A stretch of 64,000 nt of DNA. Source: Helopsaltes ochotensis. Its lineage: Eukaryota > Chordata > Aves > Passeriformes > Locustellidae. The notes under the pieces are model-generated. The model saw only the letters and a program-made list of their open reading frames with translations, searched no databases and was not told the DNA's origin. The stretch spans positions 1,007,511 to 1,071,510 of the forward strand of contig VXBM01000023.1 in the NCBI GenBank assembly GCA_013400155.1. Reading direction: 5' to 3'. Below, one piece after another: positions 62,695 to 64,000 of this stretch. A program made the position numbers and the translations under genes. Each line of letters opens with the position of its first letter. Position 1 is the first letter of the stretch.

Positions 62695-64000
62695 GTAAGC
62701 TTCTTTCCCTGAGTTGTTTAGCATTTCAGAGGCTCTCCGTGGTCCTCAAGGAGAGCTGTGGATTACAGACATAAAACCTTGCATAGCTTGCAGCCAAGGC
62801 AGAGCAGGGAGAGTACAAACAAGCTAATCCAGGGTGCCTTCCTATCCAGCTGCCTGCCTCTGACCCTGGCCAGCACTACATGCTTCAGAGGAAGATGTAA
62901 GAACCTCACAGCAGGCAGATGTAGGATAATCAATCCTTTCAACCTTGTTCTCAAGCCCCATTAGATCTCATCCTGATCCCAAAATAGTTAGAGGTTGGAT
63001 TAAGTCTTGAAGGATGGCATTTAATATACTCTGAAAATTGTTGTTATCATTAACTCCTATGACTCTGGAAACTAATGTTATCCATAGACAAATACATTCT
63101 CATTTTGAATCACCTTGCGTCCTTGGTCTACTATAGCAATGAGTACATAGGCTTAAACACCTGTTTGCAAAAGGTATTTAATATTTCTGTCTATCTGTGG
63201 TGATTTTGCTGTGATTTTTTTCAATGCATGTCTCTTTTCTTGACATTATGAGCTAAGAAGGAGGGATAAAGTGAGTATACTCTAAAGATTACACATTCCT
63301 TCATCACATTATTGTACAAAAGGTCTCAGGAGATGAATTACTTCAGCAGCTTAAGCATTGGTTTGGCAGCCTGCTTCCAGCCCCACTCAAAAATGCAGAC
63401 AGATTTGCACCTCTCCCAGCACAAACTCTGATCCACACCTCAGTCCAAATTGCTGACCTTGGCTGACTTTTGTCCCAGCTTTCCCAGTCGTGGTCAGAAT
63501 AAGCAAGATCTTATAGGAAAGCTGTTTTTGCAGACCGTCCATCCCTTGGCAGCCCTTTCCTGCCCTACTCCAACTGGAGCAGTAGCTCGTGCCTCTCTCC
63601 CAACACTAACCCTTTCACTCGCCCTTTTTGTCAGCACAGCCTTACCCAGGAGTCTCAGGCATCTCATCAGGAGGTGGAAGAGTTGCCACTCCAGAATGCT
63701 TTTCCAGCTTCCCTGTTCCTTTGGCCTCCTTTTCACCCTGCACCATTTGTAGCACTCTTATTGTAGTGATTTTTAAACCTAACCCTTGCTAATAGCCTTG
63801 TCTTTGCTCTTTCCCTAGGATGTTTTCTTAATATTTTGCTTTAACAAGAACCATATTCCCATTTAACTTGTACAGTATCTCTCAGGAAGTTTTAGAGCCT
63901 ATGAAGAGATGTTACATGTAGGATTTCTGGATTTGTTGTGCTTACATAGAACTGCTCAAATATTTTTGATTGTTTAATTTTTAACTAATTTTAGCTATCT
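62695..64000 (+). other. Probable intron; weak candidate next exon near 63,480
   Basis: After the donor at 62,695 the sequence is intron-like. The acceptor GGCTGACTTTTGTCCCAG, ending at about 63,479, is followed by a frame open for about 90 codons to a stop at 63,752. Its phase (one base, then TTT) fits the exon at 62,590-62,694. Its peptide is leucine- and proline-rich and looks more like chance than a domain. No poly(A) signal was seen after it. Confidence 0.3.

Noticed and set aside
1..64000. CRISPR array, tRNA, rRNA, bacterial operon or phage genes
   Set aside because: No regularly spaced repeats, no recognisable RNA gene and no dense coding layout. The sequence is vertebrate-like throughout.

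Overview
The window looks like a piece of a bird chromosome. The evidence is six 3'-end fragments of CR1-type LINE repeats, no recognisable L1 or Alu/B1-type SINE, an AT-rich background with introns, and one GC-rich CpG island. No bacterial gene, CRISPR array, tRNA or rRNA was recognised. Most computed open frames are chance frames in non-coding DNA, so the annotation rests on splice-site pairs, repeats, base composition and short motifs. No gene could be named with confidence.

Layout. Positions 1-13,340 look like transcribed, mostly intronic sequence of a gene on the minus strand. On the given strand A exceeds T and C exceeds G in the lines I sampled, and no CR1 was seen. The best coding exon of this gene is at 369-517 (minus), with weaker exon candidates at 1758-1794, 2884-2897 and 6471-6491. 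A close match to a p53-family response element lies at 12,113-12,134. Positions about 13,640-15,480 are a CpG island interrupted by a 615-base assembly gap. It holds an NRF1-like and an ETS-like site and is the likely shared (bidirectional) promoter. It would fire leftward into the minus-strand gene and rightward into a plus-strand transcription unit with alternative first-exon donors.

From about 15.5 kb to 64 kb the base skew weakens or reverses and CR1 fragments appear: five on the plus strand and one on the minus strand. Candidate plus-strand exons with good splice sites lie at 16,315-16,373, 38,365-38,469, 54,842-54,892 and 62,590-62,694. The last two agree in reading phase. A GC-richer block at 21,546-23,100 carries two unusually open frames and ends at a poly(A) signal; it may be a degraded gene or a non-coding RNA. 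Several AT-rich, homeodomain-site-rich blocks look like conserved non-coding elements, but this was judged by eye only. Two extreme homopolymers (60 T and 116 A containing one N) and a 95-base gap are assembly-sensitive spots.

No clearly novel system was found. The points most worth checking are the composition flip at the promoter, the exon at 369-517, the p53-like element, the phase-matched right-hand exons and the 21.5-23.1 kb block.
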